A DNA stretch of 64,000 nt from CAWINX01 sp963702055 (GCA_963702055.1 OY969702.1:1302001-1366000), one strand, 5' to 3'. Counted from the first letter of the stretch, positions 15,885 through 24,334 are shown. Program-made: numbers and translations. Notes: a model not told the origin generated them from the sequence alone.

Positions 15885-16586
15885 TTACTCCCCGTCGGAG
15901 TCGCCTGAGTCGCCGCCGCCGTCGCCCTCTTCGGCGGGTGCGGCCTCGCCCTCGGGCGCCTCGCCCTCTTCGCCGACCAGCGCGGTCTCCTCCTCGACGG
16001 AGGGCTCGGGCTCCTCCTCGACACGAGGCGGCGAGAGGGTCGCGATGGTGACCTCCTCGGGGTCCTCGGCGGTGAACTTGACGCCGTCCGGCACGATGAC
16101 CGAGGAGAGCTGAAGCGTGTCGTTGATCTCCATAGCCGAGACGTCGACGACGATCTTGTCGGGGATCTCGGTGGGCAGCGCCTCGACGGTGATCTCGCGG
16201 GTGACGTGCTCGAGCACGCCGCCCTCCTTGACGCCGGGAGCGCCCTCGGCACCCTCCAGCTCGATCGCGACCTCGGCCTGGATCGCCTCGTCGAGCCTCA
16301 CCTCTTGGAGGTCGATGTGTTGGAGATTGCCGCGCACCGGGTGCAGCTGCTGCTCCTTGACCACCACGGGGACGGCTTTCGCGCCCTCGATCTCGAGGTC
16401 GAAGAGCGCGTGGCCGTCGGCGAGGACGGTGCGGACCTCGCGTTCGGCAACCTGGAAGGAGCGCGCCTCGGCACCGCCGCTGTAGACGACGCCCGGAACG
16501 AGGCCTTCGCGCCGCAGGCGGCGGGAGGTCCTCGAGCCGAACTCGGCGCGGGGGGCGGCCTTCAGGGTTTCGCGGGTAGCTGCCAT
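15885..16586 (-). CDS. rplY: Ribosomal protein bL25, long Ctc form
   Basis: This 233-residue 5S-rRNA-binding protein belongs to the CTC group. It has an N-terminal L25 domain (about 1-95, FGSRTSRRLRREGLVPGVVY), a TL5-type beta domain (about 95-185) and an acidic tail (190-233, Glu/Gly/Asp/Ser-rich). The ATG at 16586 is chosen because homology starts at MAATRETLKA. An in-frame upstream extension looks non-coding. pth follows after a 3-bp gap in the same frame, the usual rplY-pth pairing, so pth translation probably depends on ribosomes finishing rplY. Confidence 0.92.
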   Translation of the reverse strand: MAATRETLKAAPRAEFGSRTSRRLRREGLVPGVVYSGGAEARSFQVAEREVRTVLADGHALFDLEIEGAKAVPVVVKEQQLHPVRGNLQHIDLQEVRLDEAIQAEVAIELEGAEGAPGVKEGGVLEHVTREITVEALPTEIPDKIVVDVSAMEINDTLQLSSVIVPDGVKFTAEDPEEVTIATLSPPRVEEEPEPSVEEETALVGEEGEAPEGEAAPAEEGDGGGDSGDSDGE

Positions 16587-16708
16587 CGGACGGGAGAGGA
16601 TAGAGAACCTACGGAAAAGACAACCTGTGGGAACCTTTCCTGAGCGCGGCAGCGACCGAACGTGCATATCTGACTCTTCGTGAGGGAGCGAAGCGCGAAC
16701 CTGTATTT

Positions 16709-18127
16709 ATGGCCGACGAGTCGAAGATCCCCAAGGGCCGGGTGCGGCGATCGGCCAAGCTCGGCTCGATCGTCGGCGTGCAGGGCGCCCGTTACGCGGG
16801 CACCAAGGCCGCCAACGTCGCCCGCTCTGAGGAGGGCAGCAAGGAGCGCATCGAGCAACGCCACCTGGAGACGGCGATGAAAATGGTCGGCGCACTCGGC
16901 CAGATGAAGGGCGCGGCGATGAAGCTCGGGCAGTTCGCCTCCTTCATCGACACCGAGTTCATCCCCGAGGAATACCGCGAGATCTACCAGGAGCAGCTCG
17001 CCAAGCTGCGCACCGACGCGCCGCCGATGCCCTGGGAGAAGGTCGAGAAGGTGCTGATCGAGGAGTACGACGGCGAGCCGGTTTCGGAGCTGTTCGGCGA
17101 ATTCGATACCGAGGCGTTCGCGGCTGCCTCGATCGGCCAGGTGCACCGCGCGGAGCTGCTCGACGGGCGTCGCGTCGCGGTGAAGATCCAGTACCCGGGG
17201 ATCGCCGAGGCGCTGGAGGCCGATCTGCGCAACGCCGGAACGCTGGTCCGCCTCGCCCGCGCCGTCGCCCCCGGCCTCGACGCAAAGGCGATCGCCCACG
17301 AGCTGCGCGAGCGGGTGATGGAGGAGCTCGACTACGAGTACGAGGCGCAAAACCAGCGCAGCTTCTCCCGCGCCTACCGCGACCACCCCTTTGTCTACGT
17401 GCCCGACGTCGTCACCCGGCTCTCGCGTCGCCGCGTCCTCGTCACCGAGCTGGTCGAAGGGCTCGGCTTCGAGCAGATCAAGCAGCTGCCCCACGCGGAG
17501 CGCAGCCGCTTCGGCGAGATCGTCTTCCGCGGCAGCTTCGGCTCGATCTACCACCTCCAGCACTTCAACGCCGACCCCCACCCCGGCAATTACATCCTCA
17601 TGGAGGACGGCCGGGTCGCCTTCCTCGACTTCGGGATGACGAAGAAGCTCGACCGCGAGCAGATCGTGCTCGAGCAGAAGGTCTTTGACGCGATCGTCCG
17701 CGATGACGTCGAGGGTATGCGGGCGTCCCTGCACGACCTCGGCTTCATCAAGAACCCGTCGAAGCTGGACGCCGAGCGGCTGATGGAGCATGTGATGTCG
17801 GTCGGCGGCTGGTACCTGGAGGACCGCGAGATCGAGATCAGCGCAAGGCGGGTGATGAAGATCATTGAGTCGACCAACGACCCGCGCTCGGAGTACTTCG
17901 ACCTGATGCGCCGCGAGTCGTTGCCCGCCGACGAGCTGATGGGTCGACGGATGGAGATCGGCGTCGTCGCCGTCCTCGGCCAGCTGCGCGCGAAGCGCAA
18001 CTGGCACCGGATCATGCGCGAGTGGGTCTATGCCGACCCACCGGCGACCGAGCTGGGCGAGCAGGAGTGGGCCTACTTCGAGGGCCGCGGCGTAACGCGC
18101 ACGCCGGGCCTGGCCGAGCCGGCCTAG
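16709..18127 (+). CDS. AarF/UbiB/ABC1 family atypical kinase
   Basis: This 472-residue ABC1-family protein has the diagnostic KxGQ motif (MKLGQFAS, residues 71-78), the Ala-rich loop AAASIGQVH (138-146), the VAVKIQYPG lysine (K159), the ExD motif region EELDYEYEAQ, and the C-terminal NADPHPGN and FLDFGM catalytic and metal-binding motifs. In bacteria and mitochondria the family supports quinone biosynthesis as an ATPase. A specific role here is not established. It has its own upstream region of 122 bp shared with the divergent rplY. Its TAG stop overlaps that of the convergent GDPD gene. Confidence 0.88.
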   Translation: MADESKIPKGRVRRSAKLGSIVGVQGARYAGTKAANVARSEEGSKERIEQRHLETAMKMVGALGQMKGAAMKLGQFASFIDTEFIPEEYREIYQEQLAKLRTDAPPMPWEKVEKVLIEEYDGEPVSELFGEFDTEAFAAASIGQVHRAELLDGRRVAVKIQYPGIAEALEADLRNAGTLVRLARAVAPGLDAKAIAHELRERVMEELDYEYEAQNQRSFSRAYRDHPFVYVPDVVTRLSRRRVLVTELVEGLGFEQIKQLPHAERSRFGEIVFRGSFGSIYHLQHFNADPHPGNYILMEDGRVAFLDFGMTKKLDREQIVLEQKVFDAIVRDDVEGMRASLHDLGFIKNPSKLDAERLMEHVMSVGGWYLEDREIEISARRVMKIIESTNDPRSEYFDLMRRESLPADELMGRRMEIGVVAVLGQLRAKRNWHRIMREWVYADPPATELGEQEWAYFEGRGVTRTPGLAEPA

Positions 18128-18849
18128 AGGCCGGCGAAAAGGCGGGGGTCGTTCGAGCAGAGGCCGTGGACGCCCTGCTCACGGAGGCGTTCCATCCGCT
18201 TGATGTCGTCGACCGTCCAGGCGATCAGCTCGACCTCGGCGATCGTCGCGATGCGAGCCAGCCGAGGGCTGACCAGCGGGTGGTAGACCCACATCGCCGA
18301 GACGTCCAGCTTCGGCAGCTCCTGCGCCGCCAGGCCGGGGAGGCGCTGGCGCATCACCGCGAGCGCCGCGAGCATCGGCGCTTTCGCCCAGCGCTTCGAG
18401 GCCCAGTCCTTGGTGACTTTGGGATAGGTCCAGCCGCGCCGCAACTCCGGCGCCAGCTCGCGGATACGGGCGAGGCTGTACATCTCCATGGTCGAGACCA
18501 TCGCCCGCCCGATCAGGTCGCGCTCGCGCAGCGCGGCGACGATCTCCTCCTCGCGGCCGGGGAGCTTGATGTCGATGTCGATCTCGATCCCCACGAGCGG
18601 CGGCTCGAGGAAGGCGTCGAGCGCCTCGGTCAGCTTCAGCGGGGTGCGCCGCTCGGCGTCGTGCCAGTCGTGGGCGACGACGAGGGGAGCCCGCTGCTCC
18701 AGCGGCAGGTGGGCGTCGCGGAGCCAGAGCACGTCGAGCTCGATCGTGTCGACCCCCGCCGCGGCCGCCGCGTGGAAGCTCTCGACCGTGTTGCCGGGCG
18801 CGATCAGGTCGGCGCCCTTGTGGCCGACCATCCGCAGGCCCTCCGGCAT
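18124..18849 (-). CDS. Glycerophosphodiester phosphodiesterase family protein
   Basis: This is a 241-residue TIM-barrel GDPD. The start GHKGADLIAPGNTVESFHAA carries the catalytic histidine and the E of the NT(V/L)ESF motif. TIELDVLW and the later VGIEIDIDIK give the metal-binding acidic residues, and the C-terminal ELIAWTVDD matches the family NxWTVN block. The first motif reads HK rather than the usual HR. The family hydrolyses glycerophosphodiesters to glycerol 3-phosphate. No signal peptide is present, so it acts in the cytosol. It lies 13 bp after prs on the same strand. Confidence 0.85.
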   Translation of the reverse strand: MPEGLRMVGHKGADLIAPGNTVESFHAAAAAGVDTIELDVLWLRDAHLPLEQRAPLVVAHDWHDAERRTPLKLTEALDAFLEPPLVGIEIDIDIKLPGREEEIVAALRERDLIGRAMVSTMEMYSLARIRELAPELRRGWTYPKVTKDWASKRWAKAPMLAALAVMRQRLPGLAAQELPKLDVSAMWVYHPLVSPRLARIATIAEVELIAWTVDDIKRMERLREQGVHGLCSNDPRLFAGL

Positions 18850-18862
18850 CAGTGCCCCGCTC

Positions 18863-19897
18863 CTAGAAGAGCTGGTTCTCGCCGGCGAAGATCTCGGAGA
18901 CCGAGTCGTCGGTGAAGATGCGGCGAATCGAGTCGGCGAAGGTGCCGGCGGTGGAGATTGTGGTGATGTTGTCCGGGGCGCCGGGGCGAAGCGGCAGCGT
19001 ATCGGTGACGACGATCTTCTCGATCCCGGAGTTCTCGTAGGCGAGCCGCTCGTAGGCGGGGCCGGAGAAGACGCCGTGGGTCGCGCAGGCGATCACCCGG
19101 GCGGCGCCCTCGTCGAGCACCGTCTGGGCGGCGGCGCAGAGGGTGCCGGCGGTGTCGATCATGTCGTCGACGAGCACCGCGGTGCGACCCTTGACGTCGC
19201 CGACCACGTAGCCGATCTCGGCCACCTGCTGGGCGGGGCGCTCCTTCTCCATCACCGCCCAGTGGGTGCCGATGCGGCGAGCGAAGTTGCGGGCCGTCTT
19301 CACCCTGCCGGCGTCGGGAGAGACGATCACCAGCTCGTCGGTGAGGTGCTGGTCGGCGAACCACTGGGTCAGCATCGGCATCGCGGTCATGTGGTCGACC
19401 GGGACGTGGAAGAAGCCCTGGACCTGGCCGGCGTGGAGGTCCATCGTGAGGACGCGGTCGATGCCGACGCCCTCCAGGCACTTGGCGACGATGCGAGCGG
19501 AGATCGGCTCGCGCGGGGCCGACTTCTTGTCCTGGCGGGCGTAGCCGTACCAGGGCATGACGGCGATGATCCGGTGCGCGGAAGCGCCCTGCGCGGCGTC
19601 GATCATCGCCAGCAGCTCCATCAGCGAGTCGTTCGGGGTCATCCCGGTCTGCTCGTTGGCGCAGGTCGACTGAACGATGAAGACGTCGGCGCCGCGGATC
19701 GACTCCTCGTAGCGGCAGTAGACCTCGCCGTTGGCGAAGGTCTTCAGGGTCGTCTGGCCGACATCGAGGTCGAGCTTGCCGGCGACCTTGGCGGTCAGCT
19801 CCATTGAGCTGCGGCCACCGAAGACCATCAGCCGCTTCGAGTAATCGTGCGGGATCGCGGTCGGCGCCGCCTCGGGGCGTTCCTCGATCGTGCTCAT
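18863..19897 (-). CDS. prs: Ribose-phosphate pyrophosphokinase
   Basis: This 344-residue PRPP synthase makes 5-phosphoribosyl diphosphate from ribose 5-phosphate and ATP. Family signatures are FANGEVYCRYEESIRGADVF, DLHAGQVQGFF (metal-binding), the PRPP loop VLVDDMIDTAGTL, and VVTDTLPL. The ATG at 19897 (MSTIEERP) is chosen; an in-frame extension to 19927 would run into a hairpin region. glmU lies just upstream on the same strand with 70 bp between. The glmU-prs pairing is common in Gram-positive bacteria and supplies precursors for cell wall and nucleotides. Confidence 0.95.
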   Translation of the reverse strand: MSTIEERPEAAPTAIPHDYSKRLMVFGGRSSMELTAKVAGKLDLDVGQTTLKTFANGEVYCRYEESIRGADVFIVQSTCANEQTGMTPNDSLMELLAMIDAAQGASAHRIIAVMPWYGYARQDKKSAPREPISARIVAKCLEGVGIDRVLTMDLHAGQVQGFFHVPVDHMTAMPMLTQWFADQHLTDELVIVSPDAGRVKTARNFARRIGTHWAVMEKERPAQQVAEIGYVVGDVKGRTAVLVDDMIDTAGTLCAAAQTVLDEGAARVIACATHGVFSGPAYERLAYENSGIEKIVVTDTLPLRPGAPDNITTISTAGTFADSIRRIFTDDSVSEIFAGENQLF

Positions 19898-19910
19898 AGA
19901 ACCAAGCATG

Positions 19911-19969
19911 AGAGCACAAATCGCCACGGACTCGAATGACCGGAAATCACCGTGTCAATTTGTGCACTC
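19911..19969. promoter_or_regulatory. Hairpin in the glmU-prs intergenic region
   Basis: The arms are GCACAAAT (19914-19921) and ATTTGTGC (19958-19965), with a second inner pair CCACGG (19924-19929) and CCGTG (19950-19954). It begins at the glmU stop codon and ends before the prs start, so the glmU-prs mRNA would fold here. There is no U-tract. It could tune prs expression or processing. Confidence 0.5.
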
Positions 19970-21356
19970 ATGTCTCTTCCTTCATCGTCGCCGCTTTTCG
20001 TTCGGCAAAGCCCTCGATGTTTCGCTGCTTGTTTTCGCTCACGGCGAGTGCCCCCTCGGGAACGTCTTCCATGATCACCGCGCCAGCGCCAGTGTAGGCG
20101 GCGTCCCCGACTTCTACCGGTGCGATCAGCGAAGTGTCAACGCCGATGCGAGCGTTTTTGCCGATCACGGTGCGGTTCTTGCGGAATCCGTCGTAATTTG
20201 CGGTGATCGTGCCGGCGCCCAGGTTGCTGCCGGCGCCGACTTCGGCATCCCCGATGTAGGCGAGGTGGGGGACCTTGGCCCCCTCGCCGATCCGCGAGTT
20301 CTTGATCTCGACGAAGGTGCCGGCCTTGGCCCCCGCCTCGAGGATCGCGCCGGGACGCAGGTAGGCGAAGGGACCGACCAGGCAGCCGTCGAGGATCTCG
20401 CACTCGACCAGGTAGGAATGCGGGACGGCGACGTCGGCGCCCAGCTTCGAGTCGATCAGCGTGGTCAACGGGCCGACGACGGAGCCGGCGCCGACCTCGG
20501 TGCGGCCGCGCAGGCTGGTGGCGGGCTCGATCCGCGCGTCGGCGGCGATCTCGACGCCGGCGTCGACCCAGGTCGAACCGGGGTCGACGACGGTGACGCC
20601 GGCGAGCATGTGCATCTCAAGGATGCGGCGACGACCCTCCGCCTCGACCGCGGCGAGGTCGGCGCGGCTGTTGATCCCCATCGTTACCGCGAGGTCGTCG
20701 GCGACGTGGGCGGCGACGGTGTGGCCGGCCTCGCGCAGGGCCGGGAAGACATCGGGAAGGTAGTACTCGCCCTGGGCGTTGTCGTTGGAGAGGCGGGCGA
20801 GGGCGGCGGCGAGTGGCGCGGCGTCGAAGGCGTAGGTGCCGGCGTTGATCTCGCGGATCGCGAGCTGCTCGGGCGCGGCGTCGCCGGCCGCTTTCGCCTC
20901 GACGACTCGCTCGACCTCGCCGGAGGGAGCGCGGACAACGCGACCGTAGGCGGCCGGGTCGTCGAGTTCGATCGTCAGCATCGTCGCGGCGGCGCTCGAA
21001 GCGGCGTGCGCGTCGAGCAGGCCGGAGATCACCTCAGCGGAGAGCAGCGGCACGTCGCCGGAGAGGACGAGGACGGTCTCGCTCTCCTCGATCAGCGGCA
21101 GGGCGGCACGCACGGCGCCGCCGGTTCCGTCGGGCTCCGGCTGGGTGACGATCTCGACCTTGTCGGGGAGGCCCGGTGAGATGTCGCGGCCCGGCGAGAC
21201 GATCGCCGCCACCCGACCGGCGCCGGCCTCGCGCGCGGCGAGGATCGGCCAGGCAACCATCGCCCGCCCGCAGACGGGATGGAGCATCTTCGGCGTCGAG
21301 GAACGCATGCGCGTGCCCACGCCCGCCGCCATTACCAGAACCAGGGGCGAACTCAC
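19968..21356 (-). CDS. glmU: Bifunctional UDP-GlcNAc pyrophosphorylase / GlcN-1-P acetyltransferase
   Basis: This 462-residue GlmU makes UDP-GlcNAc for peptidoglycan. The N-terminal nucleotidyltransferase has the variant LVMAAGVGTRMRSSTPKMLH (usual LAAGxGTRM...PK). Residues about 245-450 form a left-handed beta-helix with hexapeptide repeats, including NSRIGEGAKVPHLAYIGDAEVG and the acetyltransferase region NYDGFRKNRTVIG. The GTG at 21356 is chosen because homology starts there and TACGAT lies 6 nt upstream, fitting a leaderless promoter. The longer open frame upstream lies in a palindromic repeat and is not credible. Confidence 0.94.
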   Translation of the reverse strand: MSSPLVLVMAAGVGTRMRSSTPKMLHPVCGRAMVAWPILAAREAGAGRVAAIVSPGRDISPGLPDKVEIVTQPEPDGTGGAVRAALPLIEESETVLVLSGDVPLLSAEVISGLLDAHAASSAAATMLTIELDDPAAYGRVVRAPSGEVERVVEAKAAGDAAPEQLAIREINAGTYAFDAAPLAAALARLSNDNAQGEYYLPDVFPALREAGHTVAAHVADDLAVTMGINSRADLAAVEAEGRRRILEMHMLAGVTVVDPGSTWVDAGVEIAADARIEPATSLRGRTEVGAGSVVGPLTTLIDSKLGADVAVPHSYLVECEILDGCLVGPFAYLRPGAILEAGAKAGTFVEIKNSRIGEGAKVPHLAYIGDAEVGAGSNLGAGTITANYDGFRKNRTVIGKNARIGVDTSLIAPVEVGDAAYTGAGAVIMEDVPEGALAVSENKQRNIEGFAERKAATMKEET

Positions 21357-21669
21357 TCCGGAATCGTAGACGCGGGAGGGGGGACCTGTCTCACGATGGT
21401 GGATGGCGGGCGGGTCCTGTCGTCGGGGGGTGGGTGCCGTCCTTGCGCTGCGCGCTGCTTCGGGCACCGGGATGGGGGCGGGGCTAGGGGTGAGGACTTG
21501 CCCTCAACAGCCTCCGCGCGGCGGAGACACCCACCCCCCGACGCCACCCGCCCGAGCCACGCATTGGTGAGGCAGGTCTTCCGACCGCGCGCCCAAGGCT
21601 CGCGGCGCAGATCGCCCGGCTGCTGCGGGCTGGCAACGACTCCGCCCCGCAGCGCTCCTCTGGGCTCAG
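21357..21669. other. Gene-free stretch dominated by a large palindrome
   Basis: No credible gene is seen between the glmU start and the stop of the HdeD-like gene. Most of the space is taken by the inverted repeat at 21383-21578. The remaining 90 bp before 21670 show no feature I can name. Open frames here are short, Arg/Pro/Gly-rich and unlike neighbouring proteins. Confidence 0.6.
21383..21578. repeat. Large structured palindrome, third member of the GGGTCCTGTC repeat family
   Basis: Outer arms GACCTG (21383-21388) and CAGGTC (21573-21578) enclose GCGGGT / ACCCGC and then a perfect 15-bp stem, GTCGGGGGGTGGGTG (21422-21436) with CACCCACCCCCCGAC (21528-21542). It shares the GGGTCCTGTC left edge, the unpaired CCTGT bulge and the GCCACCCGC right edge with the repeats at 6879 and 50738, but has a longer, different centre lacking the GGTAGCTAAAGC segment. 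Confidence 0.7.
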
Positions 21670-22248
21670 TCAGCTTGTTTGGGCTCGGGCGAGGTCTTTG
21701 CCGACTAGAGCGACGGAAGTGAGGGTCCAGCCGGCGAAGATCAGGTCTATGCCTACCAGCAGGCCGATCGCCCAGTCGGCGGAGCTGGGGAACTTGGCCA
21801 GGACGAGGATGCCGATCAGCAGGCCGGCAAAGCCGCTGAGGCCGACCAGGCCGGCTCCCGGCTGTCCCCGCCCGGCGAAGGCGACGGCGATGCGGGTCAG
21901 GCCCATGAAGAGGAAATAGATGCCGAGGATCAGAGTCAGGGTCAGGGTGCCGTTGTGGGGCTCGACGATCAGCCAGACGCCGACGAGCACGGTGAGGATG
22001 GCCCAGATCAGGCGCAGGACGACCGAGCCGATCGTGTGCGCCGAGAAGGCGGCGGCGACCAGGAAAACCCCGGCGATCAAGAGGATGATGCCGATGAAGA
22101 TCGCCGTCCCGACCGCGGCGACCGCGGGCACGAGGATCGCGATGCAGCCGATGAAGATCGCGACCACGCCGACCGTCATCAGTCCCTTCCAGCCGCGGGC
22201 AAGCCCCTCGCGAACCTCCGGGTCCATCTGCAACTCCCCCATCTCCAC
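21670..22248 (-). CDS. HdeD-family (DUF308-type) membrane protein
   Basis: This is a polytopic protein of about 192 residues with six hydrophobic helices in three hairpins, each containing a G-rich helix, as in the HdeD/DUF308 family (acid-resistance membrane proteins). Examples are AIFIGIILLIAGVFLVAAAF and LLIGILVLAKFP. Function in this organism is unknown. The GTG at 22248 follows TAGGGT by 6 nt, fitting the leaderless pattern. An ATG at 22227, preceded by GGGGGAG with 6 nt spacing, is an alternative start that trims seven residues. It has its own promoter and is followed by the palindrome region. Confidence 0.75.
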   Translation of the reverse strand: MEMGELQMDPEVREGLARGWKGLMTVGVVAIFIGCIAILVPAVAAVGTAIFIGIILLIAGVFLVAAAFSAHTIGSVVLRLIWAILTVLVGVWLIVEPHNGTLTLTLILGIYFLFMGLTRIAVAFAGRGQPGAGLVGLSGFAGLLIGILVLAKFPSSADWAIGLLVGIDLIFAGWTLTSVALVGKDLARAQTS

Positions 22249-22293
22249 GACACGACCCTATGCGCCCGCCCGGACGGCGGTACGTTTCGACAA

Positions 22294-22365
22294 CTGGGGA
22301 GCCCGGGTTCGAACCGGGAATGCGGCATCCAAAGTGCCGAGTGTTGCCGATTACACCACTCCCCA
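22294..22365 (-). tRNA. tRNA-Gln (anticodon TTG)
   Basis: The minus strand folds into a complete cloverleaf. The acceptor stem is TGGGGAG / CTCCCCA with discriminator G. The anticodon stem is CGGCA / TGCCG with loop CTTTGGA (anticodon TTG, decoding CAA), and the T arm contains CCCGGTTCGAACCCGGG. CCA is not encoded. It lies between the HdeD-like gene and the vapBC pair. Confidence 0.95.
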
Positions 22366-22403
22366 AAGCATCTTTAGGGTAGTGCCAACAAGCGAATCGG
22401 AAC

Positions 22404-22793
22404 TCAGGGCTCGTACAGCACGAGGTCTTCAACGACGGCGGCGATTCGTTGGAAATCCGAGTCGAGGGTCCAAAGCGCATATCCGGAGCGAGCAGCCGCA
22501 ACGGCGATCGCGAGATCCGTTAGAGGCAGGGTTTGACCCACCCCACGCAATCGGCGAGCGATATCGGCTACCCCACGCCAGGCACCCGGGGCGAGTTCGA
22601 TCCAGGACAGTGACGCCAAGGTGTTCCACATTCGCTCCTCGACCTCTCCATGAGCGCCGGCCAACAGTTCCGCAAGGACCGGACCGCACGTTGCCACCTC
22701 GCCCGAATCGAGAAGCTCCCGCAGGCCCGCCGTCCGGCCCTGCATGCCGCGGCGGGAAAAGTCGACCCAAACCGATGTGTCGGGCAGGATCAC
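22404..22793 (-). CDS. vapC: VapC-type PIN-domain toxin
   Basis: This 129-residue PIN-domain ribonuclease has the acidic active-site set D5 (LPDTSVW), E42 (AELLAG), D93 (LTDLAIA) and D111/D113 (TLDSDF). Such toxins cleave tRNA or rRNA and are neutralised by VapB. The GTG start directly follows the antitoxin TGA, so the two are translationally coupled. It lies 38 bp beyond the tRNA-Gln gene, a common site for acquired modules, but no integrase or att repeat is visible. Confidence 0.88.
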   Translation of the reverse strand: MILPDTSVWVDFSRRGMQGRTAGLRELLDSGEVATCGPVLAELLAGAHGEVEERMWNTLASLSWIELAPGAWRGVADIARRLRGVGQTLPLTDLAIAVAAARSGYALWTLDSDFQRIAAVVEDLVLYEP

Positions 22794-23054
22794 TCAGATC
22801 CTGCGATCGATCGCGCGCATCTCGGCCGAGACGTCCTCGATCTCGATCTTGCCCGCGTTCTCGAGCAGCCAATCCACCGCCCCGCGGCGGACGTGCTCCT
22901 CGATCGCGGCTTCCACCGCTTTCGTCTTGCTCTCTCCCGGGTGACGAGCCATCAGCGCCTCCATGAGGCGGTCATCGATGTCAAGCGTAGTTCGTATGCC
23001 ATAAGTCTGCCATATACAGACCTGTCGCAGTCGATCTTTGAAGCGAGCATCCAA
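22794..23054 (-). CDS. vapB: VapB-type antitoxin (start uncertain)
   Basis: The core IRTTLDIDDRLMEALMARHPGESKTKAVEAAIEEHVRRGAVDWLLENAGKIE is cut here for length; it is a VapB ribbon-helix-helix antitoxin with a C-terminal toxin-binding segment. Most relatives begin M-R-T-T-L-D-I-D-D, but here the corresponding codon (22995-22997) is ATA. The nearest in-frame ordinary start is a TTG at 23054, which adds 19 residues. An ATG at 23000-23002 on the minus strand is out of frame. The start is therefore unresolved. The stop adjoins the toxin start. Confidence 0.8.
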   Translation of the reverse strand: MDARFKDRLRQVCIWQTYGIRTTLDIDDRLMEALMARHPGESKTKAVEAAIEEHVRRGAVDWLLENAGKIEIEDVSAEMRAIDRRI

Positions 23055-23095
23055 CGCATGCCCCTATAAGGGCGCGCGCCACCCAAGTTCTCCCC

Positions 23096-24334
23096 CTACT
23101 CCTCCGAAGACCGCGGGACCTTGCCGCCTTCGGCGCCCGCCTCCAGGGCCGGGCCGCGGGGGGAGGCGATGCCGAGGACGCGCATCGCCTTGAGGCCGAG
23201 GCCGAGCTTCTCGCGGCCCTCGGTGGCGGAGACGTCGTGACCGCAGAGCTCCTTGGCGCGCTCGAGGCGGTAACGGATCGTGTGACGGTGGGTGAAGAGC
23301 TGTTTGGCGGTGGCGGCGACGTTGCCGTCGTTGTCGAGGTAGGCCTCGATCGTCATGACCAGCTCGGTCTCGTACTGGTCGTCGTAGTTCGAGAGCGGCT
23401 CGATCGTCTCGGCGTAGAAGCGCTCCAGCTCACGCGGGTCCTCGCTCATCGCCGGCAGCAGCAGGCGGTAGGCCCCGGTGTCCTCGAAAGCGAGCAGCGG
23501 GCGCGCCTCGGCCTCGCCGACGTTGACCGCCAACCTGGCCTCGTTGCCCGCCCGGTAGAGGTCGACCGGGTCGGCGGCGCGGCGGCTGCGCCCGATCGTC
23601 ACGTGAAAGCCGGAAAGGCCGTCGGAGAGCTCGCGGGCCAGCCCGGAGGCGGCCCGCGCCAGGCGCTCGTCGTCGGCAGCCGGGACGATCGCCGCTACCT
23701 CCACCGCAACCTCGCTGTCGCCGGCGCCGGCGAGCGAGCCGGGGGCGAGCGAGCGCAGCGCCCGCAACGAGAGGGTCAGCACCCGCGCCCGCCACTCGCC
23801 CGTCTGTGCGGCGCGCGGGGCGGCGCGGACGATCAGCACGCCGGCGCCGGGCTCGAGGTCGGAACCCATCTCGGCGGCGCGCGCGACGATGTCGCCGCGG
23901 TCGGTCACCTTGCGACCCAGCACCGCGGCGACGAAGGCGCCGGCGACCTCCTCGCTCTCCCACTCCGGCGAGCGGGAGCGCTCCAGCTCCAGGGCGAGCA
24001 GCGTCGTCACCATGCGGGCGATCATCGGGTCGGGATCGGCCTTGGCGCGGTAGCGCAGCTCGCCGACGGCGCTGTCGGCGACCCGCAGCTCGACCGTGGT
24101 CACGTCAGCGCCTCCGGTCAGCAGCTTCTGCTCTTGGTCCGAGGACGCTCCGGCGACCGCGAGCACGGCGCTGGAGCGGTCGATCAACGCGACGCTGGCG
24201 TCGAGCACTCGGGCCGCGGCCCGCGCGACGGCAGGCAGTCCGGCGCCGGACTCGACCGCTTCGGAGAGCGCGTCGAGCGTCCCGGTATCTGCCTGCTTTG
24301 CAGGCTTTTTCTCCCCTTTGGAGGCGGCTGGCAT
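23096..24334 (-). CDS. CdaR/PucR-family transcriptional regulator
   Basis: This 412-residue protein has a GAF-like N-terminal part (about 15-130), a middle GGDEF-like CdaR domain (about 140-290) and the C-terminal PucR helix-turn-helix (about 335-390). The last contains ETELVMTIEAYLDNDGNVAA and FTHRHTIRYRLERAKELCG, which is diagnostic. Members control sugar-acid or purine catabolism or, in actinobacteria, other metabolic genes. The target here is unknown. The ATG at 24334 lies 6 nt after GATAAT, suggesting a leaderless mRNA. Its downstream neighbour is the vapBC pair and its upstream neighbour is the housekeeping operon, so it is probably monocistronic. Confidence 0.85.
   Translation of the reverse strand: MPAASKGEKKPAKQADTGTLDALSEAVESGAGLPAVARAAARVLDASVALIDRSSAVLAVAGASSDQEQKLLTGGADVTTVELRVADSAVGELRYRAKADPDPMIARMVTTLLALELERSRSPEWESEEVAGAFVAAVLGRKVTDRGDIVARAAEMGSDLEPGAGVLIVRAAPRAAQTGEWRARVLTLSLRALRSLAPGSLAGAGDSEVAVEVAAIVPAADDERLARAASGLARELSDGLSGFHVTIGRSRRAADPVDLYRAGNEARLAVNVGEAEARPLLAFEDTGAYRLLLPAMSEDPRELERFYAETIEPLSNYDDQYETELVMTIEAYLDNDGNVAATAKQLFTHRHTIRYRLERAKELCGHDVSATEGREKLGLGLKAMRVLGIASPRGPALEAGAEGGKVPRSSEE

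Noticed and set aside
16562..18007. 481-codon open frame on the minus strand
   Set aside because: It is antisense to the AarF kinase gene, which has all family motifs in the other strand.
21279..21722. 147-codon open frame on the plus strand over the palindrome region
   Set aside because: Low-complexity composition, and it crosses the glmU start and a 196-bp palindrome.
22228..22403. Integrative element att sites around tRNA-Gln
   Set aside because: No direct repeat of the tRNA 3' end and no integrase gene were found near the vapBC pair.
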